From Kingella_B sp963529665 (lineage in GTDB: Bacteria > Pseudomonadota > Gammaproteobacteria > Burkholderiales > Neisseriaceae): 60,816 nucleotides of DNA. The notes under the pieces are model-generated. The model saw nothing but the letters and a program-made list of their open reading frames with translations. It searched no databases and was not told the DNA's origin. A program made the translations under genes and the position numbers. The DNA lies in NCBI GenBank assembly GCA_963529665.1, contig CAUSAG010000012.1:1-60816 (forward strand), in the 5' to 3' direction. Below, in pieces: positions 47,787 through 56,170 of this stretch (the first letter of the stretch is position 1; each line of letters opens with the position of its first letter).

Positions 47787-48518
47787 TCAGGCTGCCTGTT
47801 GTTGCGCCGCCTGCCCTGCAAGAAAGCCGCGTAGGGCGAAGGATTTTAGGTTTTCGGCGGCAAGCAGGGTTATGCAGACGAGTTCGTCGCCTTGTTGGTA
47901 GTGGGGATTTTTTTCGGCGAAGAATTGGGCTTCGGGGTTGCGTCTGCTGGTGTTGTTGTGCCATTGGGCTTTGAGATGCCCTTGCGATTGGGGATAGTGG
48001 ACGATGCCGCGCTCGGGCAGGTAATGCGCGCCAAAGCGTTCGCTGGCGAGTTGGTTTATCAGGCTTTGGATTGCGGGCGGGGTGGGGGTTTTGCGGTTGG
48101 GGTAGTATTGCTTGCTGAACACGTTGAGATAGCGGTAGGTGCGCTCGCCTTTGACGATGAGCAGCCAGTAAAGCGGGATGTATGGCTCTTGGGCTTGGAT
48201 TTTGCCAACCAGTTCGCACCATGCGAGCGGCAGGGTTTGGCTGCCCCAGTATTGGTGGTGGATGATGGTGTCGCCTGAGAATATGGCGCGGATGGGTTGG
48301 TTTTGATGCTGGCTGTGGATGATTTTGAGCGTGGTGAAGCCGATGGGGGTTTGGTTGTCTTGCAAGATAAGAATTTGGTCTTTTTCTTGCAAGTCGCGGC
48401 AAAATAGCTCGGGCGTGGTGCCGCCGTAGTAGGTTTGGTATAGGGCGTAGAGTTGGGAGATTTGGGCTTCGCTTAGGGTTTGTGGGGTTTGGGTGTGGGT
48501 GGTTAGGAGGTTAGTCAT
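47787..48518 (-). CDS. Uncharacterised protein, possible acyltransferase
   Basis: The 243-residue protein is soluble. It has an N-terminal region TLSEAQISQLYALYQTYYGGTTPELF that could be a GNAT-fold start. A central WGSQTLPLAWCELV and WLLIVKGERTYRYLNVFSKQYYPN are conserved-looking. It ends QQQAA since the stop lies inside a DUS. It overlaps the membrane-protein gene upstream by 8 nt, so they are translationally coupled. GNAT assignment is weak. Confidence 0.65.
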   Translation of the reverse strand: MTNLLTTHTQTPQTLSEAQISQLYALYQTYYGGTTPELFCRDLQEKDQILILQDNQTPIGFTTLKIIHSQHQNQPIRAIFSGDTIIHHQYWGSQTLPLAWCELVGKIQAQEPYIPLYWLLIVKGERTYRYLNVFSKQYYPNRKTPTPPAIQSLINQLASERFGAHYLPERGIVHYPQSQGHLKAQWHNNTSRRNPEAQFFAEKNPHYQQGDELVCITLLAAENLKSFALRGFLAGQAAQQQAA

Positions 48519-49176
48519 GTTGGTTGAGCCATTGGTCTATGCGGTAAAGCCATTTTAGCAGGATGGCTTCGCAGGCGAGGGTGAAAATGAGATTGGGTAG
48601 GTGTTCGCTTTGCCAGTTGATGAACCAGAGTTGGGCGTGGGGTTGGTTGGCGTTGAAGTGGGAGATGTAGTAGGCAAACAGGGCTTCGCACAGGAACATG
48701 GTGGCGATGATGTTCATGTGTTGGATTTCGGGCGTGGGGCGGTTGGAAGTTGTGTTCAACCTTGCGCGTTGCGCTGCGGTATACCCCTTTATACCCAAAT
48801 CAGAGATTTGGGCAAAGGGGCAAGGCTGCCTTTGGGCGTGGCGCGCGCCGATGTAGAGCAGGGCGGCGGATAGGAGATCGTGGGCGATGCCGTAGCTGTA
48901 TTTCCATTGGTGCGCGCCGTAGAGTAGCCAGAGTTCGGCGCTGGCGCGGATGAGCATGATTGTCCAGAATAGCCGCCAGATGGTTTGGGCGCGGGGGTTT
49001 GGGCTGCGGCGGATGATGAGCGGCGGTTGCAGCAGCCAGCAATAGAGGGTGAGCCCGAGCCAGATGGTTTTGGGCAGGGCGATGCTGCCGCCGTGCGCGG
49101 CGAAGTGGTTTTGCCAGAGGTGGAAGGTTAGGGTGATGATAAGGGTGAGAAGGGCTAGGAGGCGGTTGGGGGTCAT
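48511..49176 (-). CDS. Polytopic membrane protein of unknown function
   Basis: The 221-residue protein has about five hydrophobic segments (6-20, 36-55, 68-88, 96-112 and 148-165). Charged and His-rich loops (GAHQWKYSYGIAHDL) separate them. Start 49176 is chosen over a longer frame, since the extension covers repeat copy A. It overlaps the downstream gene by 8 nt. Not recognised; probably a partner of the desaturase or acyltransferases in lipid modification. Confidence 0.7.
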   Translation of the reverse strand: MTPNRLLALLTLIITLTFHLWQNHFAAHGGSIALPKTIWLGLTLYCWLLQPPLIIRRSPNPRAQTIWRLFWTIMLIRASAELWLLYGAHQWKYSYGIAHDLLSAALLYIGARHAQRQPCPFAQISDLGIKGYTAAQRARLNTTSNRPTPEIQHMNIIATMFLCEALFAYYISHFNANQPHAQLWFINWQSEHLPNLIFTLACEAILLKWLYRIDQWLNQHD

Positions 49177-49227
49177 GGGGTGTTGGGGTGGGCTGAAAGG
49201 GGGGTAGGTTGGGTTTTGGGTTGGAGC

Positions 49228-49336
49228 GGCGACGACTCGTTGCCATAGGGCGGTTGATGTAAACATGGGTTGCTGCGCTGCGGTTGCCAAGATGTCGGCG
49301 AGCCGCCGACACTCCATCCATTAGGTAGCCTGAAAA
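49228..49336 (+). repeat. ~100-bp inverted repeat, copy A
   Basis: Runs from GGCGACGACTCGTTGCCATA through GATGTAAACATGGG and GGTTGCCAAGATGTCGGC to GCCGACACTCCATCCATTAG, ending in a DUS variant (AGGTAGCCTGAA). Copy B at 53721-53823 is its near-complete reverse complement. Confidence 0.8.
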
Positions 49337-49368
49337 CAGTCAAACTCTTTTTCAGGCTGCCTTCGTTT

Positions 49369-50304
49369 TCAAGCCTTATTGTTTTCAGGCTGCCGATGAT
49401 GCGGCTGGATGGGATAGGTAGGAATCTGCGGCAGTTTGTCGTGCGGCTTCGGGCCTGTAATGCAATATCGCCAGATTGTCCAAAAATGTGCGCCGCGTTG
49501 GGCGTATTGCGGCAGCTGTGTCCACGGCACTTGCGGATGTTGGTGGTGGGCAAGGTGGTAGTGGTAGTTCAAGAAAAACAGGCGGATGGGCTTGGGTACG
49601 ATGAGATTCCATGCGCCGTTGTGCGCGTCTAGCGGCGAGAAGGCGTGGTCGGTGTATTGCAGGTTGCTCCATTGCCAGCCAAACACGGCGTAGCACAGCA
49701 GCCATCCGCCCCAGTTCAAATCCAGCAGCGCGAATAAGGCAGCCTGAAACAATAATGCGCCCCACACTTCCATTTTGGCGGAAAACGGCAGGGCGTTGAG
49801 CGCGCCGATGTAGCTTTCTGCGCCTGTTTGCTCGCCGCCTTGTTTGCCGAATGCTTGGCGCACGGCGTTGCCAACGATGCGCGGGGTGAGCGCGAAAAGG
49901 ATTGCGCCCAGCACAACGGTGAACCAATAAACGCCTGTATAGATGGCATACCATTGGGCGTATTTGAGCCAGCGGATGTCTTGCGGATGGATGATGTCAA
50001 ATTGTTCGGATGGGCTGCGGTTGTAGCGGTGGTGCACCAGATGGAAGGTTTTTTGCAGCGCGTAGCCAGTGGGAAACCATGCGGCAGCGTAGCGCCCTGC
50101 CCAGCGGTTTAAGGTGGGGTTGCGCGCGAAAATGCCGTGCACGCATTCGTGCAGCAGGGCAAAAATCGTGTTGTTGCTCAACGAAAACAGCAGCGCGGCG
50201 GGCAGGGCGAAATACCATGCGGCGTGTGCGGCGGTATAGAGCGCGAGGAGGTTAGCAAGGCTGGCGGCAATCAGCAGGGCGATGTTCAGGCGCGTGGGGG
50301 GCAT
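49369..50304 (-). CDS. Membrane fatty-acid desaturase
   Basis: The 311-residue protein has three His boxes of the membrane di-iron desaturases: HECVHG, HLVHHRYN and HYHLAHHQHP, in the right order with hydrophobic helices between. Such enzymes place double bonds or hydroxyls in acyl or carotenoid chains. The start has no canonical signal. The C-terminus is RQPENNKA, encoded by a DUS. It is in the same orientation as the membrane protein and GNAT-like gene downstream. The substrate is unknown. Confidence 0.9.
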   Translation of the reverse strand: MPPTRLNIALLIAASLANLLALYTAAHAAWYFALPAALLFSLSNNTIFALLHECVHGIFARNPTLNRWAGRYAAAWFPTGYALQKTFHLVHHRYNRSPSEQFDIIHPQDIRWLKYAQWYAIYTGVYWFTVVLGAILFALTPRIVGNAVRQAFGKQGGEQTGAESYIGALNALPFSAKMEVWGALLFQAALFALLDLNWGGWLLCYAVFGWQWSNLQYTDHAFSPLDAHNGAWNLIVPKPIRLFFLNYHYHLAHHQHPQVPWTQLPQYAQRGAHFWTIWRYCITGPKPHDKLPQIPTYPIQPHHRQPENNKA

Positions 50305-50444
50305 GGGGGTTCCTTGTGGGCAGTGGTGATGGGCTTGGATGGCGTTTCAGGCTGCATAAGAAAGAAACGGCATTGCGGTGTGGATTTATTTGCGAACGGC
50401 TGAAAACCGTTTTTCAGGCTGCATCAACAAATAGCCATCGGGCT

Positions 50445-51542
50445 TTATATCGTCGCCGCATCAATATACGGCAGGCGATCATCCAGCGGATAAGGTTCGC
50501 GCTCAAATTGCACGCTAAACAAATGCCCACCGCTGGGGATGCTGGCGTAATCGGCGAGCGCAGCGCGCAAGGGATGGCGCTCGTGCAAGGCGGCGATTAG
50601 GTAATGCAGCCCTGTGCCGTGGCTGGCGCGGTAGGCTTGGCGCAACAGGGCGCGGAATATGGCTAAATCGTCGTGTTGCACGGCAATCAGCGAGAGATAG
50701 GCGTATTTTAACGTTGCGCCAGCATCAGGCAGCGCGGCAAGCGGGGTGAAGCGGGTTAGGGCATTGAAAACAGGGCGAATCAAGCGCCATGCGCCGTGGT
50801 AGGCATCCACATGAATTTGGCGAAACGCGCTTTGTTGCCAGATGGCAAGCGTGCCAACGATTTCACCGTTTGCTTCGGCGATTAAGATGTTTTCAGGCTG
50901 CAAGCCGCGCAGTCGCCCGTTGTGCAAATCGCTTTCGTGGTAAACAGGGGCGAATTGGTAACGGGCGTTTTCGCGGTTTAAAAACGCCACAAGAGCAGAC
51001 CAATCGGCAAGGCTGGCGCGGCGGATGCTGCAAGCGGCGGCGATGATGGGCTTTTGCCAGCCCAATAAAATCAGCGGTGTGTGGATGATGCCTTGATGAT
51101 GATAGGGCGGCAGACCTGCGCGCTGGGCGGCGATGGTGTCCAATGCGGCGCGGTTGTCTTGCAAAATCATGCTGGTGTAAACGGCGGCAGGCGCTTCGGC
51201 ATGGCGTTGGCGCAGAAATTGATAGGCGCGGCGCAGGTGGATGCTGTTGCGATAGCGGTTTGCCACGCGCAAATCGGCAAGGTAAACAATATCTTGCGTT
51301 TGACCATTCAGATAGGCAGGAAAACGATAACGCGCGCCCACGCCTGCCAACGCGCTTGTTTGGCGGTCGCGCCCGATAAACACTTCCGCGCTTTGCCCCA
51401 GCACGCTGCACGCATCAAAATAAGCAGGTTCGCGGCGAAAAGACAGCGTGAACCCGCCTTGCTGCATGGGGTTATCGCGCAACAGTTGGCGCAAATCAGC
51501 ATCGTCGGCGGCTGTGGCAGCCTGAAAAGAGACTTGGGGCAT
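50445..51542 (-). CDS. GNAT-like acyltransferase
   Basis: The 365-residue protein has two GNAT-like halves. The first has DIVYLADLRVANRYRNSIHLRRAYQFLRQRHAE, with the V-x-x-x-x-R motif near it. The second has ILIAEANGEIVGTLAIW. The length and double-domain design fit N-acyltransferases. It lies 141 nt upstream of the desaturase on the same strand. A DUS encodes LQPENILI and FQAATA at the start. Confidence 0.7.
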   Translation of the reverse strand: MPQVSFQAATAADDADLRQLLRDNPMQQGGFTLSFRREPAYFDACSVLGQSAEVFIGRDRQTSALAGVGARYRFPAYLNGQTQDIVYLADLRVANRYRNSIHLRRAYQFLRQRHAEAPAAVYTSMILQDNRAALDTIAAQRAGLPPYHHQGIIHTPLILLGWQKPIIAAACSIRRASLADWSALVAFLNRENARYQFAPVYHESDLHNGRLRGLQPENILIAEANGEIVGTLAIWQQSAFRQIHVDAYHGAWRLIRPVFNALTRFTPLAALPDAGATLKYAYLSLIAVQHDDLAIFRALLRQAYRASHGTGLHYLIAALHERHPLRAALADYASIPSGGHLFSVQFEREPYPLDDRLPYIDAATI

Positions 51543-51607
51543 GGTGGGTGGGGTGGGGTGTAAAGTGGGTATAATTGTACGCGTAAACTTGTTTTCAGGC
51601 TGCCGCT

Positions 51608-51901
51608 ATGTTCTCTAATCCTTCCCACGACGCTCGCCGTTATCAAGGCAAAAACGGCATCATCGGCGATGTTTTGATTACTGCCACAGGCAACCAACGC
51701 ATGAAACTCGCCCCCAAACTGATGCGCCAACACCAGCTTACGCGCGCGCAAGCACTCAACGCCGTTAAAAAACCGCCGATATGGTGGTGCGCAGGCTATT
51801 GGGCGGATGTGCAAGACGAATTTGCCCAACTGCAAAGCTGGGGGCTGGTTGTGCGCTTTGTGCCACATAACCCGCAGCCCGAACCGCATTGGGCAGCCTG
51901 A
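51608..51901 (+). CDS. Small protein of unknown function
   Basis: The 97-residue product has no signal or membrane segment. It reads KNGIIGDVLITATGNQRMKLAPKLMRQHQLTRAQALNAVKKPP, then WWCAGYWADVQDEFAQLQSWGLVVRFVPHN. The end HWAA comes from a DUS stop. It is divergent from the GNAT gene and 41 nt before the methyltransferase. I cannot place it in a family. Confidence 0.55.
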   Translation: MFSNPSHDARRYQGKNGIIGDVLITATGNQRMKLAPKLMRQHQLTRAQALNAVKKPPIWWCAGYWADVQDEFAQLQSWGLVVRFVPHNPQPEPHWAA

Positions 51902-51942
51902 AACGCTGCTCCACGCCATCGCAACCCTTACCCCAAACAACC

Positions 51943-52530
51943 ATGTTCACCACCCTCAAAACCATCTGGCAATGCTTAACCCAAAAAGGCACGGTCTTCC
52001 CGCACCAACTCGCTTTCACCCTGCTTATCCCGCTGCGCAATCTCGCCCTGTCGCCGCGCCAAGTAGTAGAGCGGCTGCATTTGTCGCCACAACATCGTGT
52101 GTTGGAAGTGGGCTGCGGCGCAGGTTATTTTAGCCCTGCGCTTGCCCAAGCCTTGCCGCAGGGGCAGCTGGTGCTTGCCGACATCCAGCCCCAAATGCTT
52201 GCCTACGCGCAAAAGCGGCTGGCAAAACGCCACATCGGCAACGCCGAATATTATCTTTGCCACGGCACGCATTTTGATTTTCCCGATGCCAGCTTTGACC
52301 GCATCGTGTTGATTGCCGTGCTGGGCGAAATCGCCGACCAAGCCGCCTATTTGCAAGAATTTCGCCGCCTATTGCGCCCCAATGGCATCGTTTCCATCTC
52401 CGAAACCGCAGGCGACCCCGATAAACTTTCCCGCGCCGAATTAACCGCGCTGATGCAGTCGCACCAATTTGTTTTGTGCCAAAGCTACGGCACGGAAAAG
52501 AACTACACGCTTAATTTTCAGGCTGCCTAA
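51943..52530 (+). CDS. Class I SAM-dependent methyltransferase
   Basis: The 195-residue protein has the AdoMet-binding motif VLEVGCGAGYFSPALAQAL. Motif II is DRIVLIAVLGEIAD and motif III is LRPNGIVSISETAGDPD. Start 51943 is preferred because the preceding frame lies over DUS sequence. The protein ends LNFQAA, supplied by a DUS. It precedes the first Rieske oxygenase by 119 nt on the same strand. The substrate is unknown. Confidence 0.85.
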   Translation: MFTTLKTIWQCLTQKGTVFPHQLAFTLLIPLRNLALSPRQVVERLHLSPQHRVLEVGCGAGYFSPALAQALPQGQLVLADIQPQMLAYAQKRLAKRHIGNAEYYLCHGTHFDFPDASFDRIVLIAVLGEIADQAAYLQEFRRLLRPNGIVSISETAGDPDKLSRAELTALMQSHQFVLCQSYGTEKNYTLNFQAA

Positions 52531-52649
52531 TCGTTTTATCTGCGCCCAAACTTGTAAACACGTTTTCAGGCAGCCTGAAAACCCATTTTGCCAACCGCAC
52601 CACCATCCCGTCGCCCAAAAAACAACCACGCCCCAACAAGGAACACCCC

Positions 52650-53657
52650 ATGTCGCTCAAAAACCATTGGTACATCGCCACCACCGAAGCCGCCGTGCGC
52701 AAAAAACCGCAAGCCGTGCAAATATTCGGGCAGCACTACGTCGTCTTCCACACCCAAAACAACCAATACGCCGCCCTGCTAGACTGCTGCCCGCACCGCA
52801 ACGTCCCCCTATCAGGCGGCAAAACCACCAACGGCAACATCCAATGCCCCTACCACGGCTGGCAATTTGACGGCACAGGCAAGCTTGCCCACATCCCCGC
52901 CACGCCAAGCTGCTGCCACGATGTGCGCATCCCCACCGCCCACACCCTCGCCCAAGATGGCTACGTTTGGCTGTGCATCGGCGAACCCGCCAGCGAAAAA
53001 CCCCTGCCCTTCCCGCATATCAACGAAGCAGGCTGGACAACCTTCCGCATGAACAAACACTTCCACGCCCCCGTTGCCCAATGCCTAGAAAACTTCCTAG
53101 ACTGCCCGCACGCCGTGTATGTGCACCGCGGCTTGTTCCGCAGCCCCACCCGCCAAGCCATGCAAGCCGAATTGCGCTATCTCGCCGACGGCGCAGAAGT
53201 GGAATACCACGGCGAGCCACGCCAAAAAAGCGTGGTGTGGGACACCCTGCAAAACCGCCACACCCAAATGCGCCACACCGACCGCTTCATCGCCCCCAAC
53301 ACATCGCGCGTGGACTACATCTTCTCCGACAGCAAGCACTACATCATCACATCGTCCTGCACCCCCATCAACGAGCGCGAAACCCAAGTCCACACCGTCA
53401 TCAGCTATAAATACGGCAAGCTCGCCCCGCTCATCCGCCTGTTTTTCCAGCCGCTGTCGCACATCATCATCGGGCAAGACATCAGAATGCTCAAACGCCA
53501 ACACGACACCATCCAACGCTTCGGCGGCAAACCCCGCTTCTATCGTAGCCACGCCGATTTGCTGCTGCCCGCCATAGAAGCATGGCGCAAAGCCTTGGAC
53601 GAAAACACACCGCCGCCCGAAGCAGGCAAGAGCGAAATGCGCGAGTTGTTTTTGTGA
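52650..53657 (+). CDS. Rieske-type oxygenase (first)
   Basis: The 335-residue protein has a Rieske 2Fe-2S site CPHRNVPLSGG (with His) and CPYHGWQFDGTG. The non-haem iron site is ENFLDCPHAVYVH, a D-x-x-H-x-x-x-x-H type signature. The C-terminal part contains SSCTPINERETQVHTVISY. Family members hydroxylate or desaturate aromatic, sterol-like or lipid substrates. No ferredoxin or reductase gene is adjacent. It follows the methyltransferase. Confidence 0.92.
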   Translation: MSLKNHWYIATTEAAVRKKPQAVQIFGQHYVVFHTQNNQYAALLDCCPHRNVPLSGGKTTNGNIQCPYHGWQFDGTGKLAHIPATPSCCHDVRIPTAHTLAQDGYVWLCIGEPASEKPLPFPHINEAGWTTFRMNKHFHAPVAQCLENFLDCPHAVYVHRGLFRSPTRQAMQAELRYLADGAEVEYHGEPRQKSVVWDTLQNRHTQMRHTDRFIAPNTSRVDYIFSDSKHYIITSSCTPINERETQVHTVISYKYGKLAPLIRLFFQPLSHIIIGQDIRMLKRQHDTIQRFGGKPRFYRSHADLLLPAIEAWRKALDENTPPPEAGKSEMRELFL

Positions 53658-53688
53658 ACAAGATCGCGGGCGGATGGGCAAACGCAAA

Positions 53689-53734
53689 TAGGCAGCCTGA
53701 AACGAAGTTTGCCTACTCGTTTTCAGGCTGCCTA
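53689..53734 (+). terminator. DUS inverted-pair terminator after the first Rieske gene
   Basis: TAGGCAGCCTGAAACG and CGTTTTCAGGCTGCCTA are separated by 14 nt. The right arm is the start of repeat copy B. Confidence 0.7.
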
Positions 53735-53823
53735 ATGGATGGAGCGTCGGCGGCTTGCCGACATCTTGGCAACCACCACAATCCATGTTTACATCAATCG
53801 CCCTATGGCAACAAGCCATCGCC
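53721..53823 (-). repeat. ~100-bp inverted repeat, copy B
   Basis: The reverse complement of copy A (49228-49336): AATGGATGGAGCGTCGGCGG, then GCCGACATCTTGGCAACC, ATCCATGTTTACATCAATCG and CCCTATGGCAAC. Identity to copy A is high by eye. Confidence 0.8.
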
Positions 53824-53858
53824 ACGCCAAAAGGCAGCCTGAAAAACGCCGCAAATTC

Positions 53859-53900
53859 GTTTTAGCTTTGTAACTCCGCTTCGCTAAGCAGGCTGCCTGA
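53859..53900 (+). repeat. Dispersed GC-rich repeat (family 2), copy
   Basis: TTTTAGCTTTGTAACTCCGC then TTCGCTAAGCAGGCTGCC. Compare 38635-38680 (inverted) and 31048-31092 (partial). Confidence 0.6.
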
Positions 53901-53941
53901 ATGCTAAAATCGCCCCCTTTGCAAAAGCCCATCCGCGCCCC

Positions 53942-55747
53942 ATGACCACCGCCCAACAAATCCTTCAAGACACCTTCGGCTACCCCAACTTCCGCGGCAA
54001 CCAAGCCCAAATCATCGACACCGTTGTCCAAGGCAGCAGCGCCTTCGTGTTGATGCCCACAGGCGGCGGCAAATCGCTGTGCTACCAAATCCCCGCCCTG
54101 ATGCGCGAAGGCGTTGCCATCATCGTCTCACCGCTGATTGCGCTGATGGACGACCAAGTCGCCAACGCTCGCGCCGTTGGCATCCACGCCGCCGCCGTGC
54201 ACAGCGGCACTGCGCCCGACACCGTGCGCCAAATCGCCGAAGACATCGATTCAGGCAGCCTGAAATTGCTCTACGTTTCTCCCGAACGCCTTACCACCGA
54301 AAAATTTCTGCGCTTTTTAGACCACACGCGCGTGAGCCTGTTTGCCATCGACGAAGCGCATTGCGTGAGCCAATGGGGACACGATTTCCGCCCCGAATAC
54401 CAACAGCTCAGCCTGCTCGCCCAGCGCTATCCCCACATCCCTCGCATTGCCCTCACCGCCACCGCCGACGCGCAAACCCGCCTAGACATCAAACATTATT
54501 TGCAGCTGGCCGATGCTGCCGAATTCATATCCAGCTTTGACCGCCCCAACATCCATTATCAAGTGATAGAACGACAAAACGGCAAAAAACAGCTGTTGGA
54601 TTTCATCCAAAAACAAGCCGCAGGGCAAAGCGGTATCGTGTATTGCCTCAGCCGCAAAAGCGTGGAAGAAATCGCGCAATATTTGTGCGACAGCGGGCTG
54701 AACGCATTGCCCTACCACGCAGGCTTGCCCATCCAAACCCGCAGCCAAAACCAACACCGCTTCACGCACGAAGACAACATCATCATCGTTGCCACCGTTG
54801 CCTTTGGCATGGGCATAGACAAACCCGACGTGCGCTATGTTGCCCACTTGGATATGCCGCAAAGCGTGGAGCATTTTTACCAAGAAAGCGGCAGGGCGGG
54901 GCGCGATGGCTTGCCCGCCACCAGCTGGCTGTGCTACGGCATGAACAACCTGATGCTGCTACGCGAACGCATCCAAGAAAGCCATGTGAGCGAGCAGCAA
55001 AAGCAGATTGAGCTGCAAAAACTCAACGCCATGTTTGACATCTGCGAAACCGCCGATTGCCGCCGCGTGTTGCTGTTGCGCTATTTTGGCGAAGAAAGCC
55101 AACCCTGCGGCAATTGCGACAACTGCCAGCATCCGCCCATCCGTTTTGATGCCACCGAGCTGGTGCAAAAATTATTAAGCTGCATCTACCGCGTGGGGCA
55201 GCAATACGCCGCAGGCTATGTGATTAACGTGTTGCGCGGCAAGGCAGACGACTGGATAACCCGCAATCAACACCACCAGTTAAGCACCTTCGGCATCGGC
55301 GCAGGCTTAACCGACAAAAACTGGCGCAACATTATCCGCCAATGTATCGGGCAAAACCTGATTCTCACCCATCCCACGCAACACCAAGCCCTGATGCTTG
55401 CCCCAGCCGCCCGCGCCGTGCTCAAAGGCGAGCAAAAAGTGATGCTGCGCCCGCTGCAACGCGAAAAAGCCGCTACCCAATCAGGCAGCCTGAAAAGCCA
55501 ATGGCTGCGCACCGAGCGCGAAGAGCGCATCTGGCAAGCGCTGCGCCAATGGCGGCTGGATCAAGCCAAGAGCGAAAACGTGCCTGCTTATGTGATTTGC
55601 GGCGACAAAACGCTGCAAGAAATCGTGCAACAACAGCCGCAAACCCTCGCCGACCTGCCGCAAATCTACGGCTTGGGCGATGCCAAAATCGCCAAATATG
55701 GGCAGGCGATATTGGATGTTTATTTGCCGCTGCATGAGCAAGAATAG
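53942..55747 (+). CDS. recQ: ATP-dependent DNA helicase RecQ
   Basis: The 601-residue protein has Walker A MPTGGGKSLCYQIPAL and the DEAH box IDEAHCVSQWGHDFRPEYQ. Helicase motifs V/VI include GMGIDKPDVRYVAHLD and QESGRAGRDGLP. The zinc-binding RQC has CRRVLLLRYFGEESQPCGNCDNC. One HRDC domain ends the protein (LQEIVQQQPQTLADLPQIYGLGDAKIAKYG). Neisseriaceae RecQ is tied to recombination and pilin antigenic variation in Neisseria. DUS copies encode DSGSLKLL and QSGSLKSQW. Confidence 0.97.
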   Translation: MTTAQQILQDTFGYPNFRGNQAQIIDTVVQGSSAFVLMPTGGGKSLCYQIPALMREGVAIIVSPLIALMDDQVANARAVGIHAAAVHSGTAPDTVRQIAEDIDSGSLKLLYVSPERLTTEKFLRFLDHTRVSLFAIDEAHCVSQWGHDFRPEYQQLSLLAQRYPHIPRIALTATADAQTRLDIKHYLQLADAAEFISSFDRPNIHYQVIERQNGKKQLLDFIQKQAAGQSGIVYCLSRKSVEEIAQYLCDSGLNALPYHAGLPIQTRSQNQHRFTHEDNIIIVATVAFGMGIDKPDVRYVAHLDMPQSVEHFYQESGRAGRDGLPATSWLCYGMNNLMLLRERIQESHVSEQQKQIELQKLNAMFDICETADCRRVLLLRYFGEESQPCGNCDNCQHPPIRFDATELVQKLLSCIYRVGQQYAAGYVINVLRGKADDWITRNQHHQLSTFGIGAGLTDKNWRNIIRQCIGQNLILTHPTQHQALMLAPAARAVLKGEQKVMLRPLQREKAATQSGSLKSQWLRTEREERIWQALRQWRLDQAKSENVPAYVICGDKTLQEIVQQQPQTLADLPQIYGLGDAKIAKYGQAILDVYLPLHEQE

Positions 55748-56170
55748 GGTGCGCTTAAGGCAGCCTGAAAGTGAAAAACCATTTTCAGATTTTCAGGCTG
55801 CCTACTTGGCTAATCCATCACAAACGCGTGAGACTACCACCCTTCCCCTACGTCCAGCCAAACGCAGCGCGACTAGTTTGCACACGCCGAAAAAAGGATG
55901 CGCAGTGAGGGAAGTCTGCGAAGCAGACCTGCACGTCGGGGTCGCCTTTCTTTTGCTTACTTTTCTTTGGCGAAGCAAAGAAAAGTAAGTGCCCCGTCGG
56001 CACGAGACGCATGGTAAACACCACGCCCAAAGCTAACCACAAAGCAGCGACCTATTTTCAGGCTGCCTGTTAGTCCACAAAAATAAAGTCAGCAATAAAT
56101 TGCCTACCCCCAAAAGGCAGCCTGAAAACTATTTTCCCCCTTCCGCAACCCCAAACCACCTACACCCACC
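55748..56170. other. Intergenic region with a hairpin-bearing repeat element
   Basis: About 210 bp (55820-56045) contains a 14-bp perfect stem CTTACTTTTCTTTG/CAAAGAAAAGTAAG with a 6-nt loop (55956-55989). A second stem is GTCTGC/GCAGAC with a 3-nt loop (55914-55928). Similar hairpin sequences recur in many proteobacterial genomes in my memory. DUS copies flank it. No gene is supportable. Confidence 0.65.
55956..55989. repeat. Perfect 14-bp hairpin repeat
   Basis: CTTACTTTTCTTTG and CAAAGAAAAGTAAG with GCGAAG loop. It is the core of the larger repetitive element. Confidence 0.8.
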
